A stretch of 64,000 nucleotides of DNA from Paracoccaceae bacterium (lineage in GTDB: Bacteria; Pseudomonadota; Alphaproteobacteria; Rhodobacterales; Rhodobacteraceae): positions 23,334 to 87,333 of the forward strand of contig JAPOXR010000074.1 of NCBI GenBank assembly GCA_026706985.1, given 5' to 3'. The notes below the pieces were generated by a model. The model saw only the letters and a list, made by a program, of their open reading frames with translations. It made no database searches and had not been told where the DNA came from. Positions 35,553-44,406 of this stretch are shown piece after piece. Each line of letters begins with the position of its first letter. Within the stretch, counting starts at the first letter, position 1. The translations under genes were made by a program, and so were the position numbers.

Positions 35553-36605
35553 TCAATCCCCTGCAGCGGCGAGTCGTTTAGCCTGATCGGCGGAAATCAA
35601 TGCGTCAATCAGCTCATCCAGATCGCCTTCCAGAAATTTGGACAGCTTATAAAGCGTCATATTAATCCTGTGGTCGGTCACTCTTGCCTGAGGAAAATTA
35701 TAGGTCCGGATCCGTTCCGACCGGTCTCCGCTCCCAATCTGCGATTTTCGTTCCGCCGCCCGGTCTGCAGCCGCCTGATTTCTCTGCGTTTCGTAGAGTT
35801 TCGCCCGCAGAACCTTCATGGCGATGGCACGGTTCTGGTGCTGGGATTTCTCCGATGACGTGACCACTATTCCGCTTGGAACATGTGTGAGACGGACCGC
35901 CGAGTCGGTTTTGTTGACATGCTGACCACCGGCGCCGCTGGCACGCATCGTATCAATACGTATATCACTCTGCGCAATTCTGACGTCCACTTCATCCGGC
36001 TCCGGCAGCACCGCGACCGTGGCAGCGGAGGTATGAATTCTGCCCCCGGCTTCCGTTTCCGGAACCCGTTGAACCCTGTGAACACCGGATTCAAACCGTA
36101 ATCTGGCAAACACACCTTTGCCCCTTATCTCCGCGGAGGCTTCCTTGAAACCGCCGCGCGGCGACAGGCTGGTGGCAAGGATGTTGAATGCCCAGCCCTT
36201 TGCAGATGCATAGCGTTCATAAAGACGGAACAGATCGCCTGCGAAAAGCGCCGCTTCCTCGCCCCCGGTGCCGGCGCGGATTTCCACGATCGCGGAGCGG
36301 TCGCCATGTCTGGATTTCGGCAGCAATGCCAATTGCAGTTCCCTGCCGGCTGTTTCCAGTTCCGCTTTCAGCACCGTCAGCTCCTCCGCCGCAAGTTGGC
36401 TGAGCTCAGGATCTTCCAGCATGAATCCGGCAGCCTCAATTTCGTCGAGAATGCCCCGGTAATGATTGATCTTATGCACGATCTCCCGCAACCCGCTATG
36501 TTCGCGTGCGAGCGCGGCGATTTCAGTTCCCTGAGCCGTGGCCAGCCTCGCTTCCAAATCAGCATACCGGGCTGAGATCCTGTCGAGTTTCTCCAGTTCC
36601 AGCAT
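35553..36605 (-). CDS. prfA: Peptide chain release factor 1
   Basis: Ends translation at UAA and UAG. The 350-residue protein has an N-terminal coiled-coil domain, the codon-recognition region, and the peptidyl-hydrolysis motif [20 protein letters not shown] (GGQ at about residue 227). Typical segments [24 protein letters not shown] and [20 protein letters not shown] are present. Forms an operon with prmC. Its upstream neighbour at 36708 is divergent. Confidence 0.97.
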   Translation of the reverse strand: MLELEKLDRISARYADLEARLATAQGTEIAALAREHSGLREIVHKINHYRGILDEIEAAGFMLEDPELSQLAAEELTVLKAELETAGRELQLALLPKSRHGDRSAIVEIRAGTGGEEAALFAGDLFRLYERYASAKGWAFNILATSLSPRGGFKEASAEIRGKGVFARLRFESGVHRVQRVPETEAGGRIHTSAATVAVLPEPDEVDVRIAQSDIRIDTMRASGAGGQHVNKTDSAVRLTHVPSGIVVTSSEKSQHQNRAIAMKVLRAKLYETQRNQAAADRAAERKSQIGSGDRSERIRTYNFPQARVTDHRINMTLYKLSKFLEGDLDELIDALISADQAKRLAAAGD

Positions 36606-36707
36606 CTTCGCACTCTCAGCGGCCTGTTTGCTTGATCAGGTAGTCGGCATTGCCGTCCGGGGCAATCCACACTTGGTCTTCGCTTTCCGGCATGTTAACT
36701 CCGACAT

Positions 36708-36980
36708 ATGCACCGCTTCCTCCCGATTGTTTTGTCGTTTGCCATGGCCACGCCGGTATTGTCGGACCAGCAGATCGGCGGTCGTGTGATCGACTGTTAT
36801 TGCACTGACAGTGTCGGTGGGCGGGTCGAGTTGGGTGAGACGATTTGCCTGTTTGTGGATGGAAGATCATTCCTGGCAAAATGCGAAATGTCACTGAATA
36901 ACCCGATTTGGCGCGATACCGGTGAGGAGTGCGTGCTTTCCCGACTCTCAGACAGCGACACCCCCATCCTGCAAAGCTGA
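36708..36980 (+). CDS. Small secreted cysteine-rich protein
   Basis: A 90-residue exported protein. A signal peptide ([19 protein letters not shown]) is followed by about 70 residues with five cysteines (30, 32, 47, 59, 75) in a CYC...ICLF...[12 protein letters not shown]...EECV pattern. Similar short proteins occur across Rhodobacterales-like alphaproteobacteria but I know of no function. An odd number of cysteines leaves one unpaired, or they may bind a metal. It ends inside ispG on the other strand with a 33-base tail-to-tail overlap. Upstream is the divergent prfA. Confidence 0.7.
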   Translation: MHRFLPIVLSFAMATPVLSDQQIGGRVIDCYCTDSVGGRVELGETICLFVDGRSFLAKCEMSLNNPIWRDTGEECVLSRLSDSDTPILQS

Positions 36981-38081
36981 CTGTTCACGCATTGCCGCAG
37001 CCTTGGCTTCGACCAGCCCTACGATATGGTCGATCATGGCATCATTTCCTAACTTCCGGGCTGCCGCGCCACCAAGATAGACCATGCCGGCATCCTTACC
37101 GCCGCCGGTGAAACCGACATCGGTGAGCAACGCCTCGCCGGGGCCGTTCACAACACAACCGATGATTGACAGGCTGATCGGCTCTCTTACATGCGCCAAC
37201 CGTTCCTCCAGTTCGGCCACCGTCTGAATCACATCAAATCCCTGCCGCGCGCAGCTTGGACAGGCCACAATTGACACGCCACGGTGGCGCAAATTCAAGG
37301 CCTTCAGAATCTCGAATCCTACCCTGACCTCTTCAACCGGATCCGCGGAAAGGCTAACCCGCAGAGTATCTCCAATTCCCTCCCAAAGCAGGCTGCCGAG
37401 TCCAATCGCCGATTTGACGGTCCCGGGAACCCAGCTTCCGGCCTCTGTGATACCCAGGTGAATCGGGGCATCGGTTTGTTCGGCCAAACCACGATAGGCG
37501 GCAACAGCCATGAAGACATCCGATGCTTTGCAGCTGATTTTGTAATTCCCGAAACCGTGATCCTCCAGCAGCCGGATCTGGTCTAAACCCGATTCGATCA
37601 TCGCGTCCGGACAGGGTTCCCTGTATTTTTCCAAGAGCCGCTTTTCGAGGCTGCCGGCATTGACACCAATTCGGATCGAACAACCATTTCCGCGTGCAGC
37701 GGCAATCACTTCCCGGACTCTGCTTTCCGAGCCTATATTTCCTGGATTGATGCGCAGGCAGGCGGCACCGGCATCCGCCGATTCAATGGCCCGTTGATAA
37801 TGAAAATGGATATCGGCGACGATCGGGACCGGGCTTTGTGACACGATCTTCCGCAATGCAGTCGATGAATCCCCATCCGGTACCGAAACCCTGACAATGT
37901 CAGCACCAGCCTCCGCGCATTCCTGAATTTGCTGCACTGTGCCGGCAACATCCGCAGTACGCGTATTTGTCATTGTCTGAACGGCAATCGGCGCGTCACC
38001 GCCGACCGGAACCGATCCCACGAAGATTTTCCGCGAGTGGCGGCGTTCGATGTTCCGCCATGGTCGGATCGGATTGTGATC
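36948..38081 (-). CDS. ispG: 4-hydroxy-3-methylbut-2-en-1-yl diphosphate synthase
   Basis: [4Fe-4S] enzyme of the non-mevalonate isoprenoid pathway, turning MEcPP into HMBPP. Length 377 residues from the ATG at 38081. Has [31 protein letters not shown], the TIM-barrel core, and the Fe-S cysteines in [10 protein letters not shown] and CVVNGPGEA. The longer frame from 38129 overlaps the rodZ-like gene by more bases and gives 16 residues outside the family. The bacterial (flavodoxin-type) length class applies. Follows the RodZ-like gene as in many alphaproteobacteria. Confidence 0.95.
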   Translation of the reverse strand, partial: DHNPIRPWRNIERRHSRKIFVGSVPVGGDAPIAVQTMTNTRTADVAGTVQQIQECAEAGADIVRVSVPDGDSSTALRKIVSQSPVPIVADIHFHYQRAIESADAGAACLRINPGNIGSESRVREVIAAARGNGCSIRIGVNAGSLEKRLLEKYREPCPDAMIESGLDQIRLLEDHGFGNYKISCKASDVFMAVAAYRGLAEQTDAPIHLGITEAGSWVPGTVKSAIGLGSLLWEGIGDTLRVSLSADPVEEVRVGFEILKALNLRHRGVSIVACPSCARQGFDVIQTVAELEERLAHVREPISLSIIGCVVNGPGEALLTDVGFTGGGKDAGMVYLGGAAARKLGNDAMIDHIVGLVEAKAAAMREQSALQDGGVAV

Positions 38082-38109
38082 CATAGGAATGTCGAAAGAC
38101 GCGCTGCCC

Positions 38110-39378
38110 TTATTCAGAGGCCAACGCAACCGATCCGAGATTCAGCACAGCCGGCAAAACTCTATCCGAACTTACCTGATCGAACTCATTCCGTATCGCG
38201 GCGGCAGTCAGTTCCACCCCCTTGACGACCGCACCAGGTGTTCCGGCCGGGCCATAGGTTTCGCTGCCGACACGGAAATACAGCGAACCGGAATTTCCGG
38301 CCCTCAGCAACAGGCCGCCGCTGTCTGAGGGCAGCGTGAATTCCGCACCCGCCTCAAGGAGCGCCTCATGAAAAACACTGCCTTCCGGAGTTGTGATCCG
38401 CATCCAAACCGGCTCTGAAACAACAAGTGTGACACCATCAAACGTCACATCACCCTCAGCAACAGCCACCGCATTGATGGTTTCAGCAGTGATGGAATCC
38501 GAAATGACGGCTTCAGAGGCCGGTTCCGCCAACTGCTCCTGCCCGGCGGGTGTCAGACCGACATCAATCAATTGCGCTTCGACCGGCAAACCGGGATTGA
38601 CCTGCGGGGCAACATAAATTCCAAACTCTCCGGGGATGATTTCACCCATCTTCGGATTACCACCAGCGGAGATTTCATACCCGCCGACCCGCGATGAAAT
38701 CCGGACATCCGGCGACGCCAATGCGGCATCGGCAAACTCATCTGACAGGTTGGGAAGTGTATTGGCGTTGGCTTCAACGATATTGTCAATTTCATCGAAT
38801 ACCGTCCAGCTGACATAACCTATGCCGCCAACGACAGCTATGACCAAACCCGACGACACCAGGTTCTGGATAAACTGCCGGTCAAACAACCTCTGCACCA
38901 ATCCGAATTCACCGATTCCAGAAATGCCGGGGCCTTCGCCCGACGCGGCTTTACTCCGCCGCGGCGCGCCCTTGCCAAGCATTCCTGCAAGCTTCGCACT
39001 GCCGAACTTTCTGCCCTTCGCATGTGTCGCAATGCCGGAAGAGGCTTGATCGCCGAGGCGCATCGAGACATCAGCCGGCTTCGCTTCAAATCCGGATTCG
39101 CGGCAAAAACGCGCGTAGGATTGCTCGGGATCCATGCCCAGATATCTGGAGTAACTGCGCACATGCCCCGGGATCAGCCATTTGGGTTCGATCGCGGCCA
39201 AATCCGCCCGCTCTATGGCATTCACCAGCGATGCGCGGATATTCAGATCCTGTTCAACATCAAGCAGTGATTTGTCGCGGGAGGCGCGCAGACCGCGCAT
39301 CTCGTCGCCCAGCCGCATTTCATAGTCATCCCAGCCGCGCGGCTCGTTTCCATCGGTTGCTGATTCTCTATCCATCAT
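38110..39378 (-). CDS. RodZ-like helix-turn-helix membrane protein (DUF4115)
   Basis: Cytoskeleton-linked membrane protein. The 422-residue product has an N-terminal HTH_25 domain (about 20-85) with [26 protein letters not shown] and the [11 protein letters not shown] segment, a basic linker, one TM helix ([23 protein letters not shown]), a long periplasmic linker, and a C-terminal DUF4115 beta domain with [21 protein letters not shown]. This is the layout of RodZ, which tethers MreB to the membrane. No mre genes are in the window, so the role is from the family only. The ATG at 39378 is one of two adjacent starts; an in-frame 39414 start is possible. Confidence 0.85.
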   Translation of the reverse strand: MMDRESATDGNEPRGWDDYEMRLGDEMRGLRASRDKSLLDVEQDLNIRASLVNAIERADLAAIEPKWLIPGHVRSYSRYLGMDPEQSYARFCRESGFEAKPADVSMRLGDQASSGIATHAKGRKFGSAKLAGMLGKGAPRRSKAASGEGPGISGIGEFGLVQRLFDRQFIQNLVSSGLVIAVVGGIGYVSWTVFDEIDNIVEANANTLPNLSDEFADAALASPDVRISSRVGGYEISAGGNPKMGEIIPGEFGIYVAPQVNPGLPVEAQLIDVGLTPAGQEQLAEPASEAVISDSITAETINAVAVAEGDVTFDGVTLVVSEPVWMRITTPEGSVFHEALLEAGAEFTLPSDSGGLLLRAGNSGSLYFRVGSETYGPAGTPGAVVKGVELTAAAIRNEFDQVSSDRVLPAVLNLGSVALASE

Positions 39379-39414
39379 CAGTTTTTTGCTTCGGCATTGC
39401 CGCGCAAGCTCCAC

Positions 39415-39769
39415 CCCTCGCCTGCCATTCCGATCAATTAATTGATTTTACTGGCGGATGCACGACAAAAATGTAGCATAATTTTTCCAAATGACAACAT
39501 CATTTAGTCGTTTTTTTTTCTCGAACGACAAAATATTGGCCAATCGGCGCATTTTTCCACTTTTTTCGGAAAAAATTTTTCGAATCGAATATTGGGGTTG
39601 CAATTCGAAAAGCATGCTTCGCTGGCAGACATTCAAAGAAAGAATCGGCCATTTCGTCCCAAACCCCGTCAGGGAGGAGAATTGATGCGGCTCAATACGA
39701 TTCTCCCCACTCCAGTCAGTGTATCTAAAGCTCAACTCGCCGGATGCCAATGAAAATACTTTCGCCGCT
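39415..39769. other. AT-rich intergenic region with a short SD-led ORF
   Basis: 355 bases between the RodZ-like gene and sdhE, both read leftward. The part 39450-39620 is markedly AT rich, with runs of T and A and near palindromes around TTCGAAT, and probably carries the RodZ-like promoter. On the plus strand a strong GGGAGGAG Shine-Dalgarno (39671-39678) precedes an ATG at 39684 opening a 22-codon ORF to 39752. The stretch 39675-39681 can pair with 39699-39705, which would mask the Shine-Dalgarno. The 100-residue frame on the minus strand has no family resemblance and is not counted as a gene. Confidence 0.45.
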
Positions 39770-40027
39770 TCATGGCTCCGGCAACGTTCTTCCGATGGCG
39801 CTTAGAATCGCCTGGTGCCGCCGGGGGGCAGCCTCAACTCCGGCCAGCCACAGGCCGATATCCTGATCGGTCTCTTCAAACAGCGCCTCCAGCTGACCGA
39901 CCTGGTCAGAGTCGAGCTTTTCCTTATGCTCAAGGAAGCGCTCGAAAAGAATGCACATCTCGAGAGTGCCCCGCTGTCTGGCGCGTATGCGAAGCCGCTT
40001 CTCCCGTTGCGGCGGCACGACAATCAT
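39770..40027 (-). CDS. sdhE: Succinate dehydrogenase assembly factor SdhE
   Basis: Small protein that helps insert FAD into succinate dehydrogenase. The 85-residue product has the family motif RRGT[KL]EM, here RQRGTLEMCILFERFLEHKEKL, followed by LEALFEETDQDIGLWLAG, the DxDIxxW-type pattern that ends the core. Length fits SdhE (YgfY/DUF339). It is 11 bases after an Lrp-family gene on the same strand. In many relatives it sits next to recG-mfd instead, so this position is unusual. Confidence 0.88.
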   Translation of the reverse strand: MIVVPPQREKRLRIRARQRGTLEMCILFERFLEHKEKLDSDQVGQLEALFEETDQDIGLWLAGVEAAPRRHQAILSAIGRTLPEP

Positions 40028-40038
40028 TTCAGCTCCAC

Positions 40039-40503
40039 TCAGCTGGTATCGATCGGCAATGCCGTCATGCTCTTGATCTCCTGCATCGACAGCAAAGCTG
40101 TGACATTGTAAATTCTGACCCTGGCGATCAGCGCCTGATAAAAGGTGTCATACTCGCGTGCATTGGCGACTCTGACCTTCAGGATATAGTCGATATCACC
40201 CGCCAGCCGGTGCGCTTCCAATACCTCCGGACGATCAAGCAGTGCCTCCAGAAACTGTTCCTGCCATGCCGCGTCATGCTCGGATGTTCTCACCAGAACA
40301 AAGAAACAGGCTTCAAATCCCAGTTTTTCGGGATCCGCAATCACGATCGGAGGCCCGATGATTTCGGCATTCCGCATCTTTTGTATGCGCGCCCAGACCG
40401 GCGTCTTTGACGAACCGACCTTTTTTGCGATCGTTTCAAGGGACTGGCCGGCATCGCGTTGAAGTTCGGCAAGAATGCGCCTGTTGAGTCTGTCCAACCG
40501 CAT
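40039..40503 (-). CDS. Lrp/AsnC family transcriptional regulator
   Basis: Predicted amino-acid-responsive regulator. From the ATG at 40503 it is 154 residues, with an N-terminal winged HTH (DRLNRRILAELQRDAGQSLETIAKKVGSSKTPVWARIQKM, about 3-45) and a C-terminal RAM ligand domain with FEACFFVLVRTSEHD and AHRLAGDIDYILKVRVANAREYDTFY. A start eight codons upstream is also open. It is divergent from the bufferin operon (197 bases between the starts) and upstream of sdhE. Control of either neighbour is possible but not shown. Confidence 0.92.
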   Translation of the reverse strand: MRLDRLNRRILAELQRDAGQSLETIAKKVGSSKTPVWARIQKMRNAEIIGPPIVIADPEKLGFEACFFVLVRTSEHDAAWQEQFLEALLDRPEVLEAHRLAGDIDYILKVRVANAREYDTFYQALIARVRIYNVTALLSMQEIKSMTALPIDTS

Positions 40504-40724
40504 CGGATCCCCTCCCCTAGTCACCAAACATCGCGCCTATCATCAGAATATTGTTTTGATTTCAACAGCTCAATACTGTAAATGCGGAACTGTTTCCCTC
40601 TGCGACTCGATTTTCCGGCAGCGAACTCACCTGGCCGGCGACGACAAATCGCCTTTCGCCATACCGAAGATTCAAATATTCTCACGAATCAAACATCAGT
40701 TAATTTCATTCAAAGGAGCATATA

Positions 40725-41009
40725 ATGAATGCAAAAACCTTGGCTGTAGCCGCCGCGGCAGCGACCGCATTCGCAGCGTACTCCGCACCTGCGGTTGCCG
40801 CAGATGCAAACGAAAAATGCTATGGCGTATCACTGGCAGGTGAAAATGACTGTGCGGCAGGACCGGGAACCACATGCGCCGGCACATCAACCGTCGATTA
40901 CCAGGGCAATGCATGGACATTGGTGCCGGCGGGAACCTGTACCGAAATGGAGCTGCCGGATGACCGGATGGGTTCTTTGGAGCCGCTCGACCGCGATCTT
41001 CCCTCCTGA
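40725..41009 (+). CDS. bufA: Bufferin-type RiPP precursor (DUF2282)
   Basis: Precursor of a cysteine-modified peptide of the bufferin family, reported to bind copper in the periplasm. The 94-residue product has a Sec signal peptide ([20 protein letters not shown], cleavage near APAVAA) and a mature part with the four DUF2282 cysteines C32, C43, C51 and C72, in [27 protein letters not shown] and VPAGTC. An AAAGGAG Shine-Dalgarno precedes the ATG. The next genes encode the DUF692 iron enzyme that would convert cysteines to thiooxazole-type groups, its DUF2063 partner and a DoxX membrane protein. Modification and copper binding are known for the family, not seen here. The acidic tail ([18 protein letters not shown]) is a variable end. 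Confidence 0.93.
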   Translation: MNAKTLAVAAAAATAFAAYSAPAVAADANEKCYGVSLAGENDCAAGPGTTCAGTSTVDYQGNAWTLVPAGTCTEMELPDDRMGSLEPLDRDLPS

Positions 41010-41063
41010 GGAAAACGCCAACAAGACTGCGCGCCCGGCCCAGGCGGTGGCAGGGTTGGCACG

Positions 41064-41936
41064 ATGTCGGAAGTGATTCCGGCACCGTCAGACCTTGCGC
41101 TGCCGCTGGAGCCGGGCGTCGGCTACAAGGCCCGGCATTTTGCGGCGCTCCGTAATGATCCGGGCCCGGTGGCATGGCTGGAAATTCATGCTGAGAATTA
41201 TATGGGTGACGGCGGCAGACCGATTGCCCAACTGAAGCTGCTGCGTCAAGATTTTCCGATTTCCTGCCATGGTGTCGGCCTGTCGATCGGGGGAGCGGAA
41301 CCTCTTGATACGGAGCATCTTCAGCGTCTGAAGGATTTGATCACTTGGCTTGAACCCGCATCGTTCTCCGAACATTTGGCATGGTCCACCCATGAGGGGC
41401 GGTATTTCAACGACTTGCTGCCCTTACCTTATAATGAGACGACGCTTGTCCGGGTCTGTGGGCATATCGATCAGGTGCAGGACCTGCTGAACTGCCGGAT
41501 GCTGCTGGAGAATCCCTCCAACTATCTGGAATTCGAAAACAGCGACATTGGTGAGACCGACTTCATCGCCGAAATCTCCCACCGCACCGGATGCGGGCTG
41601 CTGCTCGACATCAACAATGTATATGTGTCTTCGGTCAACCGGGGTTGGGATCCGTATGAATATCTGAGCGGTTTCCCGTTACGCGGAGTCGGCGAGTTGC
41701 ATCTGGGCGGACACAAGCGGGAATCGGATGCGGACGGAAATCCACTGCTAATTGACGATCACGCCTCGGAAGTTGTCGACCCTGTCTGGCAACTGTATCG
41801 GCACACAGTCGATATGGCCGGACCGCTCCCCACTCTTATCGAATGGGATAACGATGTTCCAGACTGGCCGGTATTGGCAGCTGAAGCCGGGCGGGCCGCC
41901 GCTATATTGAATCAAAGCCGCAGGCAGGCGGCATGA
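41064..41936 (+). CDS. bufB: MNIO-family RiPP-modifying enzyme (DUF692)
   Basis: Multinuclear non-heme iron oxidative enzyme that modifies cysteines of the precursor peptide. The 290-residue TIM-barrel protein shows the family metal-binding blocks: WLEIHAENYMG (about 32-42), ISCHGVGLSIGG (about 68-79), SEHLAWS, LLENPSNYLEF, LLLDINNVYVS, ELHLGGH, and IEWDNDVPDW, which together supply the His/Asp/Glu ligands for two to three irons. All are intact. It follows the precursor by 54 bases and overlaps the DUF2063 gene by four bases. Confidence 0.94.
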   Translation: MSEVIPAPSDLALPLEPGVGYKARHFAALRNDPGPVAWLEIHAENYMGDGGRPIAQLKLLRQDFPISCHGVGLSIGGAEPLDTEHLQRLKDLITWLEPASFSEHLAWSTHEGRYFNDLLPLPYNETTLVRVCGHIDQVQDLLNCRMLLENPSNYLEFENSDIGETDFIAEISHRTGCGLLLDINNVYVSSVNRGWDPYEYLSGFPLRGVGELHLGGHKRESDADGNPLLIDDHASEVVDPVWQLYRHTVDMAGPLPTLIEWDNDVPDWPVLAAEAGRAAAILNQSRRQAA

Positions 41937-42709
41937 GCGAAGGTCAGGGCCGGTTCGCGGCCGCTGTACTTGATCCAGAACTACCAGTTCCTACGGAACT
42001 CAGCGATTCGGCGCAGCATCGATTTTCTGTCTATCGGAATAATGTTGTCGCCGGGCTTGCCTCGGCGTTGGAAGCAGCATTTCCGGTTGTGCTCAAATTG
42101 CTCGGTGACGAGTTTTTCCGGGCCATGGCCTGCGTCTATTTGCGTGGATATCCACCCGATTCACCTGTACTGATGCGGTTCGGCCGGCACATGCCGGAAT
42201 TTCTAGCTGAATTCCCGCCGCTCCGACATCTTCCCTACCTGGAAGATGTCGCCCGACTCGAGTTGGCGATCCGGGCAGCTTACCATGCCGGTGATGCCGG
42301 AACTGTGGCATCTGATACGCTGCAGGGCTTGGATGCGGCTGCAATCGCCACCGCGCGGGTGCGGCTGGCACCCTCGGTTTTTTTGCTCCGCTCGCCCTAT
42401 CCCGTTTGCCGCATCTGGCTCGCCAATATGCGTGGAGGGCCGTTTCCCCAGAGCGGCGGGGATGATGTCATGATTGTGCGTCGTGAGTTTGATCCGGAAC
42501 CGATCAGGCTGGAAAGCGGCGAGTTTGAATTCCTGACGGCTCTGCAGGGTGGAAACTCCATTGCCGAAGCGAATGATGCCGGGGGCGCCGTCATTCCCGA
42601 ATTCCGCCTTGACGTCATCATTCAGCGGTTGCTAGGCTTTAATGCCATCACGGATCTGCGGATTTCCGCGGACAGTGGCCAGCACCGGGACAGGATTCCA
42701 GGCCAATAG
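41933..42709 (+). CDS. bufC: DUF2063 partner of the MNIO enzyme
   Basis: Partner protein that presents the precursor peptide to the MNIO enzyme. The 258-residue product has the DUF2063 N-terminal domain (about 1-100) with QHRFSVYRNNVVAGLASALEAAFPVVLKLLGDEFFRAMACVYL and PEFLAEFPPLRHLPYLEDVARLELAIRAAYHAGD, and a C-terminal mixed domain that resembles precursor-recognition modules, with VMIVRREFDPEPIRLESGEFEFL. Coupled to bufB by an ATGA overlap and 12 bases ahead of the DoxX gene. Confidence 0.9.
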   Translation: MSEGQGRFAAAVLDPELPVPTELSDSAQHRFSVYRNNVVAGLASALEAAFPVVLKLLGDEFFRAMACVYLRGYPPDSPVLMRFGRHMPEFLAEFPPLRHLPYLEDVARLELAIRAAYHAGDAGTVASDTLQGLDAAAIATARVRLAPSVFLLRSPYPVCRIWLANMRGGPFPQSGGDDVMIVRREFDPEPIRLESGEFEFLTALQGGNSIAEANDAGGAVIPEFRLDVIIQRLLGFNAITDLRISADSGQHRDRIPGQ

Positions 42710-42721
42710 TGAGAGATCGCC

Positions 42722-43267
42722 ATGCCGTTAATCGCCCTATTCAACAAAGTTGAAGACATTTTTGTCAGAATTCAGCAGACCCTGTCGCCTTGGTTCATTC
42801 CATCGCTGGCCCGCCTTCTTTTCGTAGCCATACTGCTTATCTATTACTGGAATTCCGCGCTGACCAAGATTGGCAACGGAATTGCGCCAAGTCTCGGTGC
42901 CTACGCGCAGATTTTTCCGAAGGCGATGGAAAAGGTCGGCTACGATCCCGGACAGTTGAGCATTTTTCATACATTGGTTGTGCTGGCGGGAACCTATGCC
43001 GAATTCATTCTCCCGGCCCTGATTCTCATAGGATTGCTGACGCGGCTTGCCGCCCTTGGCATGATCGGTTTTGTCCTGGTGCAGAGCTTTGTTGATATCA
43101 CCGGACACGGACTCGATGGCAGGGCAATCGGAACCTGGTTCGACCGCTTGCCGGACTCAGTCATTTTCGACCAGCGTGCCTTGTGGGTGTTTCTGCTGTT
43201 GCTCATCGCGCTGAAAGGCGCAGGACCGATTTCGGTTGACAGATTCCTGCTGAAATCCTCCGATTGA
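42722..43267 (+). CDS. DoxX-family membrane protein of the bufferin operon
   Basis: A 181-residue integral membrane protein of the DoxX superfamily. Four hydrophobic helices can be placed: SLARLLFVAILLIYYWNSAL (about 24-45), ILVVLAGTYAEFILPALILIGL region (about 80-105), ALGMIGFVLVQSFVDI (about 110-125), and ALWVFLLLLIALKGAG (about 155-170). Genes of this type are a regular fourth member of DUF2282/DUF692/DUF2063 operons; their role is unknown, maybe electron transfer or a quinone-linked step. Converges on thyX with six bases between the stops. Confidence 0.88.
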   Translation: MPLIALFNKVEDIFVRIQQTLSPWFIPSLARLLFVAILLIYYWNSALTKIGNGIAPSLGAYAQIFPKAMEKVGYDPGQLSIFHTLVVLAGTYAEFILPALILIGLLTRLAALGMIGFVLVQSFVDITGHGLDGRAIGTWFDRLPDSVIFDQRALWVFLLLLIALKGAGPISVDRFLLKSSD

Positions 43268-43273
43268 ACCGGG

Positions 43274-44185
43274 TCAGCCGCGTCCAATCAGCGTGTTGAA
43301 CTCGCGCCATTCGCGGGCCGACATGCCCGATTCGTCCTGACTCACTTTTTCGCCATTGAGGATTCGGCGCAGGCATTTCAACTGCGCCGCGGACAGATGC
43401 GCCCCGCCGAGTTCGTAGTCGGCAAAGGCCCGCCAAGCCATTGGCAGCCATGTACTGACAATATCCGCGAGTACCAGCGCATAGGCCCGGATTTCAAACT
43501 GCGCATGCGTATCGCCGCGCAAAGCGATAAAATGCAGCAGGTTATGGAGATCGATCTTCCAATACCATTGGGTATAGATGTTTGCCGGCAGATTCATACG
43601 CGCCAGCTCCCGCGCCAACCCTGAACGGCCATCACCGGCAAGCATCTGTAAATAATGTTCGTACGCGGCTTCACTGTCGGTGCGCAGCGTATCAATCACC
43701 TGTTCGGCCTCCGCCTGCGGCAGCACTTCACCTCTGCCCTGTGCATTGGCGGTGGATTGAACTGCGAGATTCTCCGGTGAAGGGATATAGAATTCACGGT
43801 CCAGTATTGAATACCGTGCCGAGTACTCATTCACATTGGCGGTACGGTGACGGATCCATTGCCGCGCAACAAAAATCGGCAGCTTGATGTGGAGTTTGAT
43901 CTCACACATCTCAAACGGGGTGGTATGACGGTGGCGCATCAGATAGCGAATCAACCCCTCATCGCCGCGCGCCTGTTTGGTGCCGGCGCCATATGACACA
44001 CGCGCTGCCTGCACGATGGCGGCATCATTGCCGAGATAATCCACGACCCGGACAAAACCATGGTCGAGAACCGGTATCGCCTGATACAGAATCTCTTCCA
44101 TTCCGCCGCTCACGACCCGACGCGTCGGATTGCTCGCAGACCGTTGCGCCTCGATTTCAATTTCCTGTTCTGGAGTGACGCTCAT
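43274..44185 (-). CDS. thyX: FAD-dependent thymidylate synthase
   Basis: Makes dTMP from dUMP with methylene-tetrahydrofolate, FAD and NADPH, sparing dihydrofolate reductase. From the ATG at 44185 it is 303 residues. It has the ThyX signature RHRTANVNEYSARYS (about 120-134), ARQWIRHR just before it, RGDTHAQFEIRAYA, and MEEILYQAIPVLDHGFVRVVDYLGND near the start. The longer frame from 44236 adds 17 residues not seen in relatives. Using ThyX with a class II reductase is a common alphaproteobacterial pairing. Confidence 0.95.
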   Translation of the reverse strand: MSVTPEQEIEIEAQRSASNPTRRVVSGGMEEILYQAIPVLDHGFVRVVDYLGNDAAIVQAARVSYGAGTKQARGDEGLIRYLMRHRHTTPFEMCEIKLHIKLPIFVARQWIRHRTANVNEYSARYSILDREFYIPSPENLAVQSTANAQGRGEVLPQAEAEQVIDTLRTDSEAAYEHYLQMLAGDGRSGLARELARMNLPANIYTQWYWKIDLHNLLHFIALRGDTHAQFEIRAYALVLADIVSTWLPMAWRAFADYELGGAHLSAAQLKCLRRILNGEKVSQDESGMSAREWREFNTLIGRG

Positions 44186-44406
44186 CTTCGCCGCTGAATG
44201 GAACTGTTGGCCAGAGGTAAACTCACTTTCCGGCAAAACTCAAGTCCTTCCGGGATGCGGATCCCGCACAAATGGCAGTGAGATGAGACGGGGTAGCTGC
44301 ACAGCTTACAGGACTGCCGGAAGTGCCGGGCACGTGTTCATTGCCGGATAGTGAAGTATCTGCTACCCGCTCTGCGCAATCACGCTCACAGACCCGGGGA
44401 CTTGGA

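Noticed and set aside
39448..39750. 100-codon minus-strand frame in the AT-rich gap
   Set aside because: No family pattern, no Shine-Dalgarno, and it runs through poly-A/T tracts; more likely regulatory DNA.
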